Source: Planctomycetota bacterium (GTDB lineage: Bacteria > Planctomycetota > Planctomycetia > Gemmatales > Gemmataceae). From it: 34,912 bases of DNA. The DNA lies in assembly GCA_021807595.1 (NCBI GenBank), contig JAKBCS010000047.1:1-34912 (forward strand). The letters are read 5' to 3'. A program made the position numbers and the translations under genes. Shown here one piece after another: positions 24,268 through 32,724 of this stretch. The notes under the pieces were generated by a model that ran no database searches, was not told where the DNA came from, and worked only from the letters and a program-made list of their open reading frames with translations. How positions within the stretch are numbered: the first letter of the stretch is position 1; each line of letters begins with the position of its first letter.

Positions 24268-25140
24268 CTATAGCCCCGCGCGCGGTTTGATCTCCAAGGT
24301 CATGGATTTCCCGTTGCGGCGGATGGCGAGTGGAACGGCGACGCCGGGCTTGAGATGACCGGCGATCTCGTACACATCGTTCAAGGTATCGGTCCAGCGC
24401 CCATCGACGGTTAATAAGCGGTCGCCCTTTTTCAGACCGGCTGCCGCGGCTGCGCTTCCAGCAAACACTTCGCGGATCTCGACGCCGGAGTCTTCGTCGT
24501 CCGACTTCTTAAAGGCGACGAATCCCCACTGGGCGGACGGCGACAATACCTTCGGCGCTTGAGAACTGCCGGCCGCCAATTGCAGCACCGTTGCCTCCAG
24601 CGATTTCATCACGTTGGCAGGTTTGTAACCGTTGGGCGTTAGCGTTAGGGTTTGCTTCTGATAGTCGAGGACCATCTTGTAGCGCGCGAAGAAGGGGAAA
24701 CCGACGATGCCGTAGAGCGGTCCCAGCCGTTTCGACATCAGTTCGACGAGAGGATGATCCATGACGATCGCGGGCTGATTGGCGGCTTTCTCCGTGCCGA
24801 GTTGCAACTCCTTGACCTTCACTTCGGCGACGGTTCCGACGAACGGCAGCAACGACTTCGGCGCATCCTTGAGCAATCCCGCCTCCTTGGCCAATTTGTT
24901 GTTGAACAGATTGATCGGTGCGCCGGTGTCGAAGATGACGCGATACGGACCTTTGCCATTCACTTTGACCGCGACGGCCATGTGACCGCTCTTGAGCATC
25001 TCGAATGGGATGACTACGGGCTTCTCGCCCGACTTCTCCAGCGGCTTGACTGCCGGGGCGGGAGGTGTGAAGGCAACAGTGACGCCGGAGTGACACGTCC
25101 CGAATCCGATCGCCGCCGCTATCCAGTAGCATCGCTTCAT
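24268..25140 (-). CDS. Secreted retropepsin-like aspartic protease with PDZ domain, copy 2
   Basis: This 290-residue exported protein begins at MKRCYW (25140), after a GGGGAGGGG site that sits in the end of the upstream gene; the two are nearly contiguous. After a signal peptide comes a retropepsin-like (aspartyl_protease_2 type) domain with D71 in VIFDTGAPINLF and a second glycine-rich strand region GIVGFPFFARYKMVLDY. A C-terminal PDZ domain (about 200-285) includes EVFAGSAAAAAGLKKGDRL. Retropepsins act as dimers or as single-chain two-lobe forms, and here only one DTG is visible. The architecture matches the neighbouring gene, so this is a tandem duplicate pair. Substrate unknown. Confidence 0.88.
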   Translation of the reverse strand: MKRCYWIAAAIGFGTCHSGVTVAFTPPAPAVKPLEKSGEKPVVIPFEMLKSGHMAVAVKVNGKGPYRVIFDTGAPINLFNNKLAKEAGLLKDAPKSLLPFVGTVAEVKVKELQLGTEKAANQPAIVMDHPLVELMSKRLGPLYGIVGFPFFARYKMVLDYQKQTLTLTPNGYKPANVMKSLEATVLQLAAGSSQAPKVLSPSAQWGFVAFKKSDDEDSGVEIREVFAGSAAAAAGLKKGDRLLTVDGRWTDTLNDVYEIAGHLKPGVAVPLAIRRNGKSMTLEIKPRAGL

Positions 25141-25141
25141 G

Positions 25142-25987
25142 TTACAACCCCTCCCCAAGCTTGACGGTGATCTCTTTCTTCTGTTGTCCGCGTTGGACGC
25201 TCAGTTTCAGTTCGTCCCCAGGACTGCGTTTGCCCACGGCGCGGCTTACATCCCCGGTATCGGCCACGCTTCGCCCTTGAATGTGGGTGATGCGATCGCC
25301 AACGCGCAGGCCGCCTTTTCCGGCCGGTCCCTCGGCGAGAACGGATCGAACGATGGGATTCTCGTCGTCGTCTGTCAACTCGACGCCCAGAAAGGGTCGC
25401 CTGTGGACGGGTGGGCTGGATTTTGAACCGAGAAGCGAACCGAGCGTTTTCAAAATGCTGCCCAGAAGATCGAGTCCGCCCGCGCCACCCCTGCCTCCCA
25501 TCCCGACCGCGACTTTTGGTTTGTAATCGAGCGTCGTCCAGATCATTTTGTCGCGGGTGAAGTCGATCTCCAAACGATAGCGGGAGAGAATGTCGTAGCC
25601 TATCATGCCGTGAAGTTCGACGCCGGCCAGCCCCAGCGCGTTCATGCCTTCGACTTGTGGCGGCGTCTCGATGCGCCCCTTGCATTTCTCGATGACCAGA
25701 CCGCCTTCAATCTCGAAACGGTCGAAGGTTCCCCAATCGTTTTTGTCGGGTTTGACGCCGATTTTCTTGGCCGCCGCCGTTGACAGAAACAGCGCCGGCG
25801 CGCCGGTATCGACGATGAAGTTGAACGGGCCTTTGCCGTTTATTTTGGCCCGAACGAGGATGTGTTTGGGCTTGGTCAACCGATAGGGCACTTCCACCGC
25901 CCGCGCTTTGCCGGTCGGCTCGTCGGCGGCCGCCTGAGGTATAAAAGGCAAAAGCGCCAGTGCGGCACACGCAAACAGTCGGTTCAT
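25142..25987 (-). CDS. Secreted retropepsin-like aspartic protease with PDZ domain, copy 1
   Basis: The ATG at 25987 has GGAGAAA upstream and yields 281 residues; a start 18 codons earlier has no such support. A signal peptide (LFACAALALLPFIPQAAA) is followed by a retropepsin domain with D60 in FIVDTGAPALFLS and GMIGYDILSRYRLEIDF. A glycine-rich linker (GMGGRGGAGG) and a PDZ domain follow, with SVLAEGPAGKGGLRVGDRI. It shares the same order of motifs with the next gene, whose ATG begins immediately after this gene's stop (TAACATG). This pattern of a periplasmic protease domain joined to PDZ is common in planctomycetes and myxobacteria. The physiological target is unknown. Confidence 0.88.
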   Translation of the reverse strand: MNRLFACAALALLPFIPQAAADEPTGKARAVEVPYRLTKPKHILVRAKINGKGPFNFIVDTGAPALFLSTAAAKKIGVKPDKNDWGTFDRFEIEGGLVIEKCKGRIETPPQVEGMNALGLAGVELHGMIGYDILSRYRLEIDFTRDKMIWTTLDYKPKVAVGMGGRGGAGGLDLLGSILKTLGSLLGSKSSPPVHRRPFLGVELTDDDENPIVRSVLAEGPAGKGGLRVGDRITHIQGRSVADTGDVSRAVGKRSPGDELKLSVQRGQQKKEITVKLGEGL

Positions 25988-26002
25988 CGAGTTTCTCCGG
26001 TC

Positions 26003-26061
26003 GAGCCGGCAGCTTACGCAGCCGGTTAGTGGGTACCTCACTCGGCAGCTTTACGCTGCCG
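26003..26061. repeat. Tandem GGCAGC/GCTGCC hairpins between convergently spaced minus-strand genes
   Basis: Two related palindromes occur side by side. One is CCGGCAGCTTACGCAGCCGG-like (26006-26025), and the other is CGGCAGC-TTTAC-GCTGCCG (26043-26061) with a 7-bp perfect stem. They occupy the 109-bp gap between the redoxin-monooxygenase gene and the retropepsin gene. They could serve as a terminator for the former, although no T-run follows, or be copies of a dispersed palindrome. Similar sequences would need a genome search to count. Confidence 0.55.
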
Positions 26062-26096
26062 GTTTGCCTTGCCGGATGGATTTCGCAGCAGGTTCG

Positions 26097-27977
26097 CTAT
26101 TTGTTATCGCGGCGGACTTTGATTCGTCCCGGCGTGGTGGAAGTGACGCCGAGAAAAACGTAGCACATCTCGTCGGTCGTCTGCTCGCCGAATTTAACCC
26201 ATTTCGGAGGACTAAATGGATTACTCAAATTGTTGGAGCTGTTGTCGTAAATCGCCTCGACGGCCACCCGAGTGCCGGGCTTGACAGAAATCGGCTCTTT
26301 GAAGAAATACGATTCTTGCCAGTTGTAGTCCCAGTCCTTGATTGCGACGAGGGTTGTCTTTTTCCCTTCGGGCGGCGTCAGAGTGACCTTGATTTCACGG
26401 CCGAGCATGTGCATGTGAGGCATCACCGAGTACAGCTCGCACTCTTGCATGATGTCCAGATTTCCTTCCACGCGGAAGCGATCCTTCCCCGGAGGAATGG
26501 CCAAGAAGCGGCCCGGCAGAACGACGCTCTTGAACGGTTGCATTTTGCTGGCGTCCTTGGCGAAGTACAGGCCGATGGATGTGCGGTCCTTTTCGACGCG
26601 CCCGTTGCGATGATAGTGAATCTGGACGATGGCATCGGCACCTTTGGGGAGAAAGTGGCCGTAGCCTTCGGGCAGATAATGGGCAACATTGCCCGGTGCC
26701 CAGCCGCCGAGTCCTCCCACCTGATCTGGACGCGTCGGCCGAAAACCCAAGCCCATCGCCGCCGTGTAGCCGGGTCCACAATCGACTTGCATACCTTTTT
26801 CCTTCTCGTGTGCTTCTTTCTCCAGTTCGCGCCCTTTGCCGCTCAGATCGAAGTAATTGAGCGTATGATGCACGATTCGATTGTTGCCCGGTCTCACTTC
26901 AACGGCGACAACGTATTTATCTTCCGTTAACTTGGTCGGCAACACGAAGCAACGAAAGAGATCGGGGCCGCCCGCGCCGACGACGATATCCTCCGTCGCG
27001 GTCAAGACGAGATCGGGTTTGCCGAGCCGCCAGCCTTCGGCAAAAGAGCGTGGCGACGGCGCTTCCTTGGGATCGCCCTCCGGCATGCCGGCATCCACCC
27101 ATTCGGCAAGGGTGCGAATGGCCTTGTCGGCCATCTTGCGTTCGCCGTGGAAGGCTGGTCCTTCGACCGGCTTCCACGGCGGCATTTTGCGATCTTGCGT
27201 GTATTCCTTAATGTCGTCCGCCCAGTTGACCGCTTGTTTATAGGTCGTTAGAGCGAACGGGCCAACCTCGCCGGGGCGATGACACTCCTGGCAATTCGCT
27301 TGCAAAATCGGCAGAACGTCGCGGTAGTAAGTGACCGCTCCCTTCTTACTCGACTTCCGCTGACGCACGATGGGGCAGCCGATCGGTTTAGTCGCCGGCT
27401 CGGCCACCGTTTTGTTCGCAAGCAGTTCGTCGAGCGCTTGCCGCAGGTCTTGCCGCGTCGTGCGTCCGTTCTTTTTGAGACGGGCATAGTAGCCATTGTC
27501 GATGCGCCCGCGATAGCGCAGCACAAATCGAGGATCGAGTACGAACGCCGACGGGGCGATCTCGGCCTTGAAAGCGTCAGCGGCGCGGAAGGCCTCGTCC
27601 TTAAACAAGGGCATGGGCAACTTATACTCTTCGGCTCGCTTGGCGAGATCGGCGGCATCGCCCTCGTCGCTGCTATCGACGGCCACGAAAGCGACCCCCT
27701 TCTCGCGGTACATCGCCACCAACTCTGTCAGGGTCGGAATGTAACTCGTAGACACGGGGCAATCGAAGGAGATAAACACGACGACGATCGCTTTTTTGTC
27801 TTTCAGATCGTAAAGGGATCGAGGCTTCCCCTCGGCGTTCTTTAAGGTGATATTCTCAATTTTCTTGTTGAGCTTATCGACGGAGGCATCGGAGTCGGCA
27901 CCGAGCGCCGCGCCGATTCCAAGGCAAAAGACGACAAGGGTTAACCGAGTAAGCGGCTGCGAGTTAGTCCGAAACAT
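26097..27977 (-). CDS. Redoxin - cytochrome c-like - copper monooxygenase-like fusion protein
   Basis: This 626-residue exported protein has three modules. After a signal peptide (LTRLTLVVFCLGIGAALG), a peroxiredoxin/AhpC-TSA-like thioredoxin fold (about 30-185) has the single-cysteine site SFDCPVSTSY. A short c-type heme region has CxxCH at C229-C232-H233 (NCQECHRPGEVGPF). A C-terminal domain (about 320-620) resembles the ascorbate-dependent copper monooxygenases (dopamine beta-monooxygenase/PHM fold). Its candidate copper ligands are in IVHHTLNYF, QIHYHRNG and MPHMHMLG. The start at 27977 has GTGAGGA upstream; a longer frame begins 19 codons earlier. This fusion recurs in planctomycetes and acidobacteria; the substrate is unknown. 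Confidence 0.88.
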   Translation of the reverse strand: MFRTNSQPLTRLTLVVFCLGIGAALGADSDASVDKLNKKIENITLKNAEGKPRSLYDLKDKKAIVVVFISFDCPVSTSYIPTLTELVAMYREKGVAFVAVDSSDEGDAADLAKRAEEYKLPMPLFKDEAFRAADAFKAEIAPSAFVLDPRFVLRYRGRIDNGYYARLKKNGRTTRQDLRQALDELLANKTVAEPATKPIGCPIVRQRKSSKKGAVTYYRDVLPILQANCQECHRPGEVGPFALTTYKQAVNWADDIKEYTQDRKMPPWKPVEGPAFHGERKMADKAIRTLAEWVDAGMPEGDPKEAPSPRSFAEGWRLGKPDLVLTATEDIVVGAGGPDLFRCFVLPTKLTEDKYVVAVEVRPGNNRIVHHTLNYFDLSGKGRELEKEAHEKEKGMQVDCGPGYTAAMGLGFRPTRPDQVGGLGGWAPGNVAHYLPEGYGHFLPKGADAIVQIHYHRNGRVEKDRTSIGLYFAKDASKMQPFKSVVLPGRFLAIPPGKDRFRVEGNLDIMQECELYSVMPHMHMLGREIKVTLTPPEGKKTTLVAIKDWDYNWQESYFFKEPISVKPGTRVAVEAIYDNSSNNLSNPFSPPKWVKFGEQTTDEMCYVFLGVTSTTPGRIKVRRDNK

Positions 27978-28109
27978 GAGAATCCTCACTCTTCGATGAT
28001 GCGCACAAGATTCCTTGGGCGATGCGTACAGCATAAATGAAATACTCCGAGAGGGGTATCGAAGTTTCGATTCCCCGCTCGAGGATACGGATCGACTCTG
28101 CGGGCTGGG

Positions 28110-29129
28110 CTATTTGCGACGGCTCACCGACAGATCGACCTCGGTTTCGTGCAAAAACAGCGCCGCTTGCTCGGGAGGTACCGGATTGATGTAGAAGCCG
28201 GTTCCCCATTCGAAGCCCGCCACGCGCGTAAGTCGTGGAATTATCTCCATATGCCAGTGATAATGGGGTAAGAGCTGCGTATCGAACGGCGACGTATGGA
28301 TGATGTAATTGTAAGCCGGCTTGTCCAATGCTGTTTCGATCTTGAGCAGAATCGACTTCAACACCGTGCCGAGTTCATCGACTTCGTTCTTTTGAATGTT
28401 TTCGAAGTGGCTGTTATGAGTCTTGGGCAAGACCCACGTCTCGAACGGAAAGCGCGCGGCATAGGGACAAAAGGCGACAAAATTGGGCGTGTCCAACACG
28501 ATGCGCTTCTCGGACTGCAACTCTTGGTGAATCATGTCGCAATAAATACACCGTCCGCGATAGTTGAAAAACTCCAACGAGCCGGTCATCTCTTCCAGGA
28601 CGTTGATGGGCACGATGGGAGTGACGATCAATTGCGAGTGCGAATGCTCCAACGAAGCGCCCGCCGCCGTCCCGACATTCTTGAACACCATGCCGTACAC
28701 CAAGCGAGGGTCTTTCTTCAGATCGACGAGCCGATCTCGATAAACCCACAGAATCTCGCGGATATTCTCTTCCGAAAGATTGGCCATGCTGGCTTCGTGA
28801 AACGGGCATTCGAGGATGACCTCGTGCGCGCCGATGCCGTTCATCATGTCGTAGATGCCTTCGCCGCGCTTGTTCAAATCGCCTTCGATCTGGAGAGCCG
28901 GATACTTATTGGGAACGACGCGAACGCGCCAACCCTTTTCGTTGGAGCGCGTCTGGCGATCTCGATAGGCAAGAATCTCGTGCGGCGTCTTATCTTCGTT
29001 CCCCTCACAGAACGGACAGAATGCCCCTTCGGGCATGGGATCATGCTTCGGCGTCACCGGACGCTTGGCGCGCTCGGTGGCAATAATTACCCAACGTCCC
29101 ACGATGGGATCTTTGCGCAGTTCCGGCAT
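28110..29129 (-). CDS. galT: Galactose-1-phosphate uridylyltransferase
   Basis: GalT transfers UMP between UDP-glucose and galactose-1-phosphate in the Leloir pathway. The 339-residue protein starts at MPELRKDPI (29129), with GAGGA upstream; a longer frame begins 16 codons before it. It has a zinc-site CPFC (FCPFCEGNE), the nucleotidyl-transfer motif H162-S-H164-S-Q166 with nucleophile H164, and a second C-x2-C-like RCIYCDM. The C-terminal histidines are in [11 protein letters not shown]. Members with this look are sometimes annotated as ADP-glucose/UDP-sugar phosphorylases, so the physiological sugar is not certain. The GH57 glucanase gene upstream suggests a joint role in storage-glucan turnover. 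Confidence 0.9.
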   Translation of the reverse strand: MPELRKDPIVGRWVIIATERAKRPVTPKHDPMPEGAFCPFCEGNEDKTPHEILAYRDRQTRSNEKGWRVRVVPNKYPALQIEGDLNKRGEGIYDMMNGIGAHEVILECPFHEASMANLSEENIREILWVYRDRLVDLKKDPRLVYGMVFKNVGTAAGASLEHSHSQLIVTPIVPINVLEEMTGSLEFFNYRGRCIYCDMIHQELQSEKRIVLDTPNFVAFCPYAARFPFETWVLPKTHNSHFENIQKNEVDELGTVLKSILLKIETALDKPAYNYIIHTSPFDTQLLPHYHWHMEIIPRLTRVAGFEWGTGFYINPVPPEQAALFLHETEVDLSVSRRK

Positions 29130-29183
29130 CGGCAATCCTCGCAGTGAATCGGCAAAACCAAGTAGCGTTCCATCCATATCGGG

Positions 29184-29239
29184 AGTCGGCTTTCGGCAGT
29201 CGGCTTTCGGCAGTCGGCTATCGGCAGACGGCTTTCGGC
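29184..29239. repeat. 14-bp tandem repeat, four copies
   Basis: Four head-to-tail copies of a 14-bp unit AGTCGGCTTTCGGC occur at 29184, 29198, 29212 (one change, TTT to TAT) and 29226 (one change, AGT to AGA). Inverted GCCGATAGCC-type units follow at 29295-29316, and similar ones occur at about 31778-31800. The array occupies the 200-bp gap upstream of galT. The clean tandem register points to slippage, and the inverted copies suggest a dispersed palindrome family. Confidence 0.85.
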
Positions 29240-29329
29240 TCTCTGGGTCGCCTTAAGATTTCATATTCCTTGATCTTATGATCTCGTCATGCTACGGCCG
29301 ATAGCCGATAGCCGAGAAGATTGCCTACC

Positions 29330-31570
29330 TTATACGTCCCACATGATCTGCTCGAAATCGCGCGAGGGGCGCGTCAGCACGATGGCCCCCTCGCGGGGGG
29401 CGCGATCTTGACTTTGTCCGTCGCGCAACAGTTCGACGAAGAACTGCAAATAGCCATCGACGGCAACGCCGAGCGTGTCGAACGGGATCGCTATCTCGGC
29501 GATCTGATCGACGCCAACCGAGATGTCGATATCGGGGATGGCCTCGCCGTCGCGCAACAGTTCGGCCTTTTGACCCGCGCGCCCCGGATTCGCCACGCGG
29601 ACCTCAACACCGGCCGGCTCGATAAAGCCGACCCGCCAGACTTCGTAATCGGCGAGAGCGCTCTTGGCGGGGCGATTGCAGTCGAGGCGGATCAACAGCT
29701 TTGCGATGTCGAAGCCAAAATACAACTCTTCGAGAGGCCCCTCCGTCGCCATTGCCATCGTACCACGTTCGTTCTGGCAGATGTAGCGGCCGGCGCTGAC
29801 CCACTCGAAAAAGGTGTAACGTCCGTCGATTTTCACATCGAGGAACGCGCGGGGCTGCGTGTAATGGACGCGCTGCCCCTTGCTGCTGATGGGTCGGCCA
29901 AGCTCCGGCGGCGGGGTATCGCCCAACAGCGCGTAGACGTTTTGTAAGTGCTTGCGAAACAGATAGTCGAACAGGGCATCCTGCGCACTCGAGTGATCGT
30001 CGCCGAACCACCAAAACCAATCGCTTCCCTCGGCGATATGAATTTCCTCCCACGCTCGGTCGAGCGGCGTTGCGGACGGCGAACCGGCTGCCGGAGCGAT
30101 TGCGTTAGGGCCAGCACTCGCTGACTCACGTTGTCGGTTCGCCGCTTCTTCTTTGTTTTTGAGATAAGCGCGCGTGGTATGGAGGGCGTCCCAAGCGGAG
30201 TTGTCCTCTTCGTGGCCGATCCAGATGGCGAAATTGTGGCTGATCCAGCTGCCGGCGAACAAGTGCGGCAGTGTCTCCGATGGCGGATAGCTTTCGAGAT
30301 AGTCGCCGACTTTCATCGGCTTGACGCCCGGAGTGCGCGTACACCGATGGTAGAGTGCGCGCAGGAACGCCACGCCGCCGCCGGGATAGTGTTCCCAACA
30401 ATTCTCGCCGTCGAGGATGACGCTAACCAGTGCCGGTTCCTCGCGTTGAATCACTTGGCCGATGCCGTAGAGACAACTCATGAAATTGTCGGCCGCCGCA
30501 TTCGGATCGCTGCGTTGATAGTGAAAGCCGATCAGATCGCTGAGTGCGTGATCGCGGAAGACGATGCCCAACTCAGCATCGCCCTCGCGCACCTTGTACG
30601 CCCGATAGAGCTTTTCGGGATTGCGGACATGGCCCCGCCCGTCGCGACTGACCGAGCCGTGCGTCGAGGCGCTGAGGACTTCCTCATCGGTGGCGATCCA
30701 GCGGATGCCGTGCTGTGCCAACAACGGTATCATGCTTTGGCATACCGATCCCTCGGCCGGCCACATTCCCTTGGGCTTGCTGCCGAAGATGCGCTCGTGT
30801 TCGTCCACGGCTCGCCGGACGTGGACGGTAGCGTCGTCGAGATAGCCTCCAGCGTGGCGCGGCAGCTTCACGTCGGGCATGGCTTCGCGCGCCAGCTTCT
30901 TATCGAAAAGCAGCGGCAGAATGGGATGGTAGTACGGAGTCGTGGTCAACTCGATCTGTCCGCTGTCGGCCAATTGCTTGTGCAGCGGGACGATCCGCTT
31001 GAGGATTTCGAGATGTTTGGCCAACAGTGCGTCGCGGTCGTCGTTGGAAAAATTGCGCCCCTTGTCGCGGAGACTCCGCAAGCACTCGTCCTGTTCGACG
31101 GCCAACGGGTGTACCCAGGCCAGATTGAACCACACTTGCAAATCGCGCAGATCGCGGGCCTGAAAGCGGCGCAACACATCCTGCGCCTTGCTCCGGCCCA
31201 AGGCACGGCGTTGATACAACTCGGCATAGCGAGGGAAAGCCCGAATCATGTGATCTGCATTGGCCATGAAGAAATGATCGAGCAGAAACAGGCAATCATT
31301 TTCCGAGAGATCTTCGGCAGGAATGCGCGACACGTCGAGAAAGCGGTCGCTGGCATTATGTTCGGTGTAGGCGCGCAACTGGAGGAGCAGGCTGGGCACG
31401 AGGTTGATGGTGCAGCGCATCTCCGGCACTTCCAGAAGATGCAGTGCCATGCCGTAGTAATCCTTGACGCCGTGCAGCCGCACCCAAGGCATGGGGTTTT
31501 CGCCGCTGACATCGTCGGGATAATACGGTTGATGTTGATGCCAAACGAATGTCAGTGCGAGGTCCGCCAT
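29330..31570 (-). CDS. Glycoside hydrolase family 57 alpha-glucanase / glucanotransferase
   Basis: This 746-residue retaining GH57 enzyme acts on alpha-glucans. The start at 31570 has a GGACGGAGC site upstream; a start seven codons earlier is less supported. The N-terminal HQHQPYY motif fits the GH57 catalytic barrel. The nucleophile is E273 in MWPAEGSV and the acid/base D387 in VILDGENCWEHY, both in family-conserved contexts. The WFWWFGDDHSSAQD stretch, about residues 545-560, is also typical of long GH57 members (amylopullulanase-like). The C-terminal 150 residues look like a beta-sandwich domain. It is cytoplasmic (no signal peptide), so it probably works on glycogen-like storage. Exact specificity is not determined. 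Confidence 0.92.
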   Translation of the reverse strand: MADLALTFVWHQHQPYYPDDVSGENPMPWVRLHGVKDYYGMALHLLEVPEMRCTINLVPSLLLQLRAYTEHNASDRFLDVSRIPAEDLSENDCLFLLDHFFMANADHMIRAFPRYAELYQRRALGRSKAQDVLRRFQARDLRDLQVWFNLAWVHPLAVEQDECLRSLRDKGRNFSNDDRDALLAKHLEILKRIVPLHKQLADSGQIELTTTPYYHPILPLLFDKKLAREAMPDVKLPRHAGGYLDDATVHVRRAVDEHERIFGSKPKGMWPAEGSVCQSMIPLLAQHGIRWIATDEEVLSASTHGSVSRDGRGHVRNPEKLYRAYKVREGDAELGIVFRDHALSDLIGFHYQRSDPNAAADNFMSCLYGIGQVIQREEPALVSVILDGENCWEHYPGGGVAFLRALYHRCTRTPGVKPMKVGDYLESYPPSETLPHLFAGSWISHNFAIWIGHEEDNSAWDALHTTRAYLKNKEEAANRQRESASAGPNAIAPAAGSPSATPLDRAWEEIHIAEGSDWFWWFGDDHSSAQDALFDYLFRKHLQNVYALLGDTPPPELGRPISSKGQRVHYTQPRAFLDVKIDGRYTFFEWVSAGRYICQNERGTMAMATEGPLEELYFGFDIAKLLIRLDCNRPAKSALADYEVWRVGFIEPAGVEVRVANPGRAGQKAELLRDGEAIPDIDISVGVDQIAEIAIPFDTLGVAVDGYLQFFVELLRDGQSQDRAPREGAIVLTRPSRDFEQIMWDV

Positions 31571-31658
31571 ACTGTAAAAGCTCCGTCCCACGTTTCGCCG
31601 CGTGACAACGGGGCGAGTTTATCGGTTATCTTAGGGCGCGGCTAAAACTATCTCCCCA

Positions 31659-31690
31659 GGTCAGCCGCGACGCGCAGCGCGAGGCTGGCC
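31659..31690. repeat. Imperfect palindrome (GGTCAGCC...GGCTGGCC)
   Basis: GGTCAGCC (31659-31666) and GGCTGGCC (31683-31690) flank a GCGACGCGCAGCGC core in the 267-bp gap between the divergent GH57 and ubiE genes. The arms pair with one mismatch, and the core is itself GC-palindromic. It resembles dispersed palindromes elsewhere in the window and may be a REP unit. The remainder of this gap carries CGGCTATCG-type units (about 31778-31800) and shared promoters; no gene is seen. Confidence 0.45.
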
Positions 31691-31837
31691 ACGTTGAGCC
31701 GCGGGGTGCCGGCCAACCGACTTGATTTCCGAAAGCGCCCTGAGCCGGCCCGTGGCGCTATAGTATATCGGTTGTCGTCTATCGGCTATCGTCAGTCGGT
31801 TGGCCGGTAGACGAAAGCCGTTGATGAGGGAGCCATT

Positions 31838-32569
31838 GTGTCCACTACCCTGTTAGATAAACGAGAAGCGCGGATTCGCGCGATGTTCGGCAACATCGCT
31901 CGGCACTACGACTTGCTCAATCATTTGCTCAGTCTGAACATCGACCGCTATTGGCGTTGGCGCACCACACGCCTCGCGCCGCCGAGATTGGAGGCCGACG
32001 CCTCGCCGATCCTCGACGTTTGCACCGGAACCGGCGATCTTGCATTGGCTTACGACAAGGCTGCTAATCGTTCGCTGTCCATCGTCGGCGCGGATTTCTG
32101 TCTGCCGATGCTGCTGCCGGCTCGCGACAAAACGCAACGACGCCAGGCCGCCGAACGCATCCGCTACGTCGAAGCTGACGCCCAACGTCTTCCTTTTCCC
32201 GACGGCACGTTTCAGCTGACCACGGTGGCGTTCGGTCTTCGGAACGTGACCGATACGGATCGCGGCCTCTCGGAGATGGTGCGCGTGACTGAGCCGGGAG
32301 GTCGAGTCGCTATTCTGGAGTTTTCCAAACCGCGCCACTGGTTGTTCGGACGGCTGTACCGCTTCTATTTTCGCTGGATTCTCCCGTGCATCGGCCAAGT
32401 CGTCTCACGCAGCCGCGACAACGCCTACAACTACCTCCCCGCCAGCGTACTAGAGTTCCCCGACGGCGAGGCGTTGGCCGAGAAGATGCGCTGCCACGGC
32501 TTGACCGATATACGATGGCATCCCCTAACCTTCGGCATCGCCACGCTGTACGTGGGCATCAAATTCTGA
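31838..32569 (+). CDS. ubiE: Demethylmenaquinone/ubiquinone methyltransferase (UbiE/MenG)
   Basis: This 243-residue class I SAM methyltransferase of the UbiE/COQ5 family catalyses the C-methylation of demethylmenaquinone or its ubiquinone counterpart. Diagnostic motifs are FGNIARHYDLLNHLLSLNIDRYW (shown only in part here), SAM motif I DVCTGTGDLA, FPDGTFQLTTVAFGLRNV, and ILEFSKP. The start is a GTG with GAGGGAG upstream. No other quinone genes are nearby. Because planctomycetes normally make menaquinone, menaquinone is the expected substrate. Confidence 0.93.
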   Translation: MSTTLLDKREARIRAMFGNIARHYDLLNHLLSLNIDRYWRWRTTRLAPPRLEADASPILDVCTGTGDLALAYDKAANRSLSIVGADFCLPMLLPARDKTQRRQAAERIRYVEADAQRLPFPDGTFQLTTVAFGLRNVTDTDRGLSEMVRVTEPGGRVAILEFSKPRHWLFGRLYRFYFRWILPCIGQVVSRSRDNAYNYLPASVLEFPDGEALAEKMRCHGLTDIRWHPLTFGIATLYVGIKF

Positions 32570-32724
32570 AGGTCAACCGCTTCGCTCCCTCAGTCTCTCG
32601 ATGGGCCAAGCTCTCCGTTGCAAGATTATTTAATCCGCCCGTTTTCGCTTCCCCTCGACCCCTTGTGGCGATAGAGTGAGGTTAATTCCACCCTGCCGCC
32701 CGTGTTCTCTGACTGGCGAGATGC

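Noticed and set aside
26064-26930. Plus-strand open frame of 288 codons opposite the copper monooxygenase-like domain
   Set aside because: It is an antisense shadow; the minus-strand His motifs explain the sequence.
29184-29316. CRISPR array
   Set aside because: The 14-bp units are contiguous with no spacers and no cas genes are nearby.
30131-31645. Long plus-strand open frame of 504 codons antisense to the GH57 gene
   Set aside because: The minus-strand frame carries clear GH57 catalytic motifs, while this frame has no motif, no ribosome site and the composition of a GC-rich antisense shadow.
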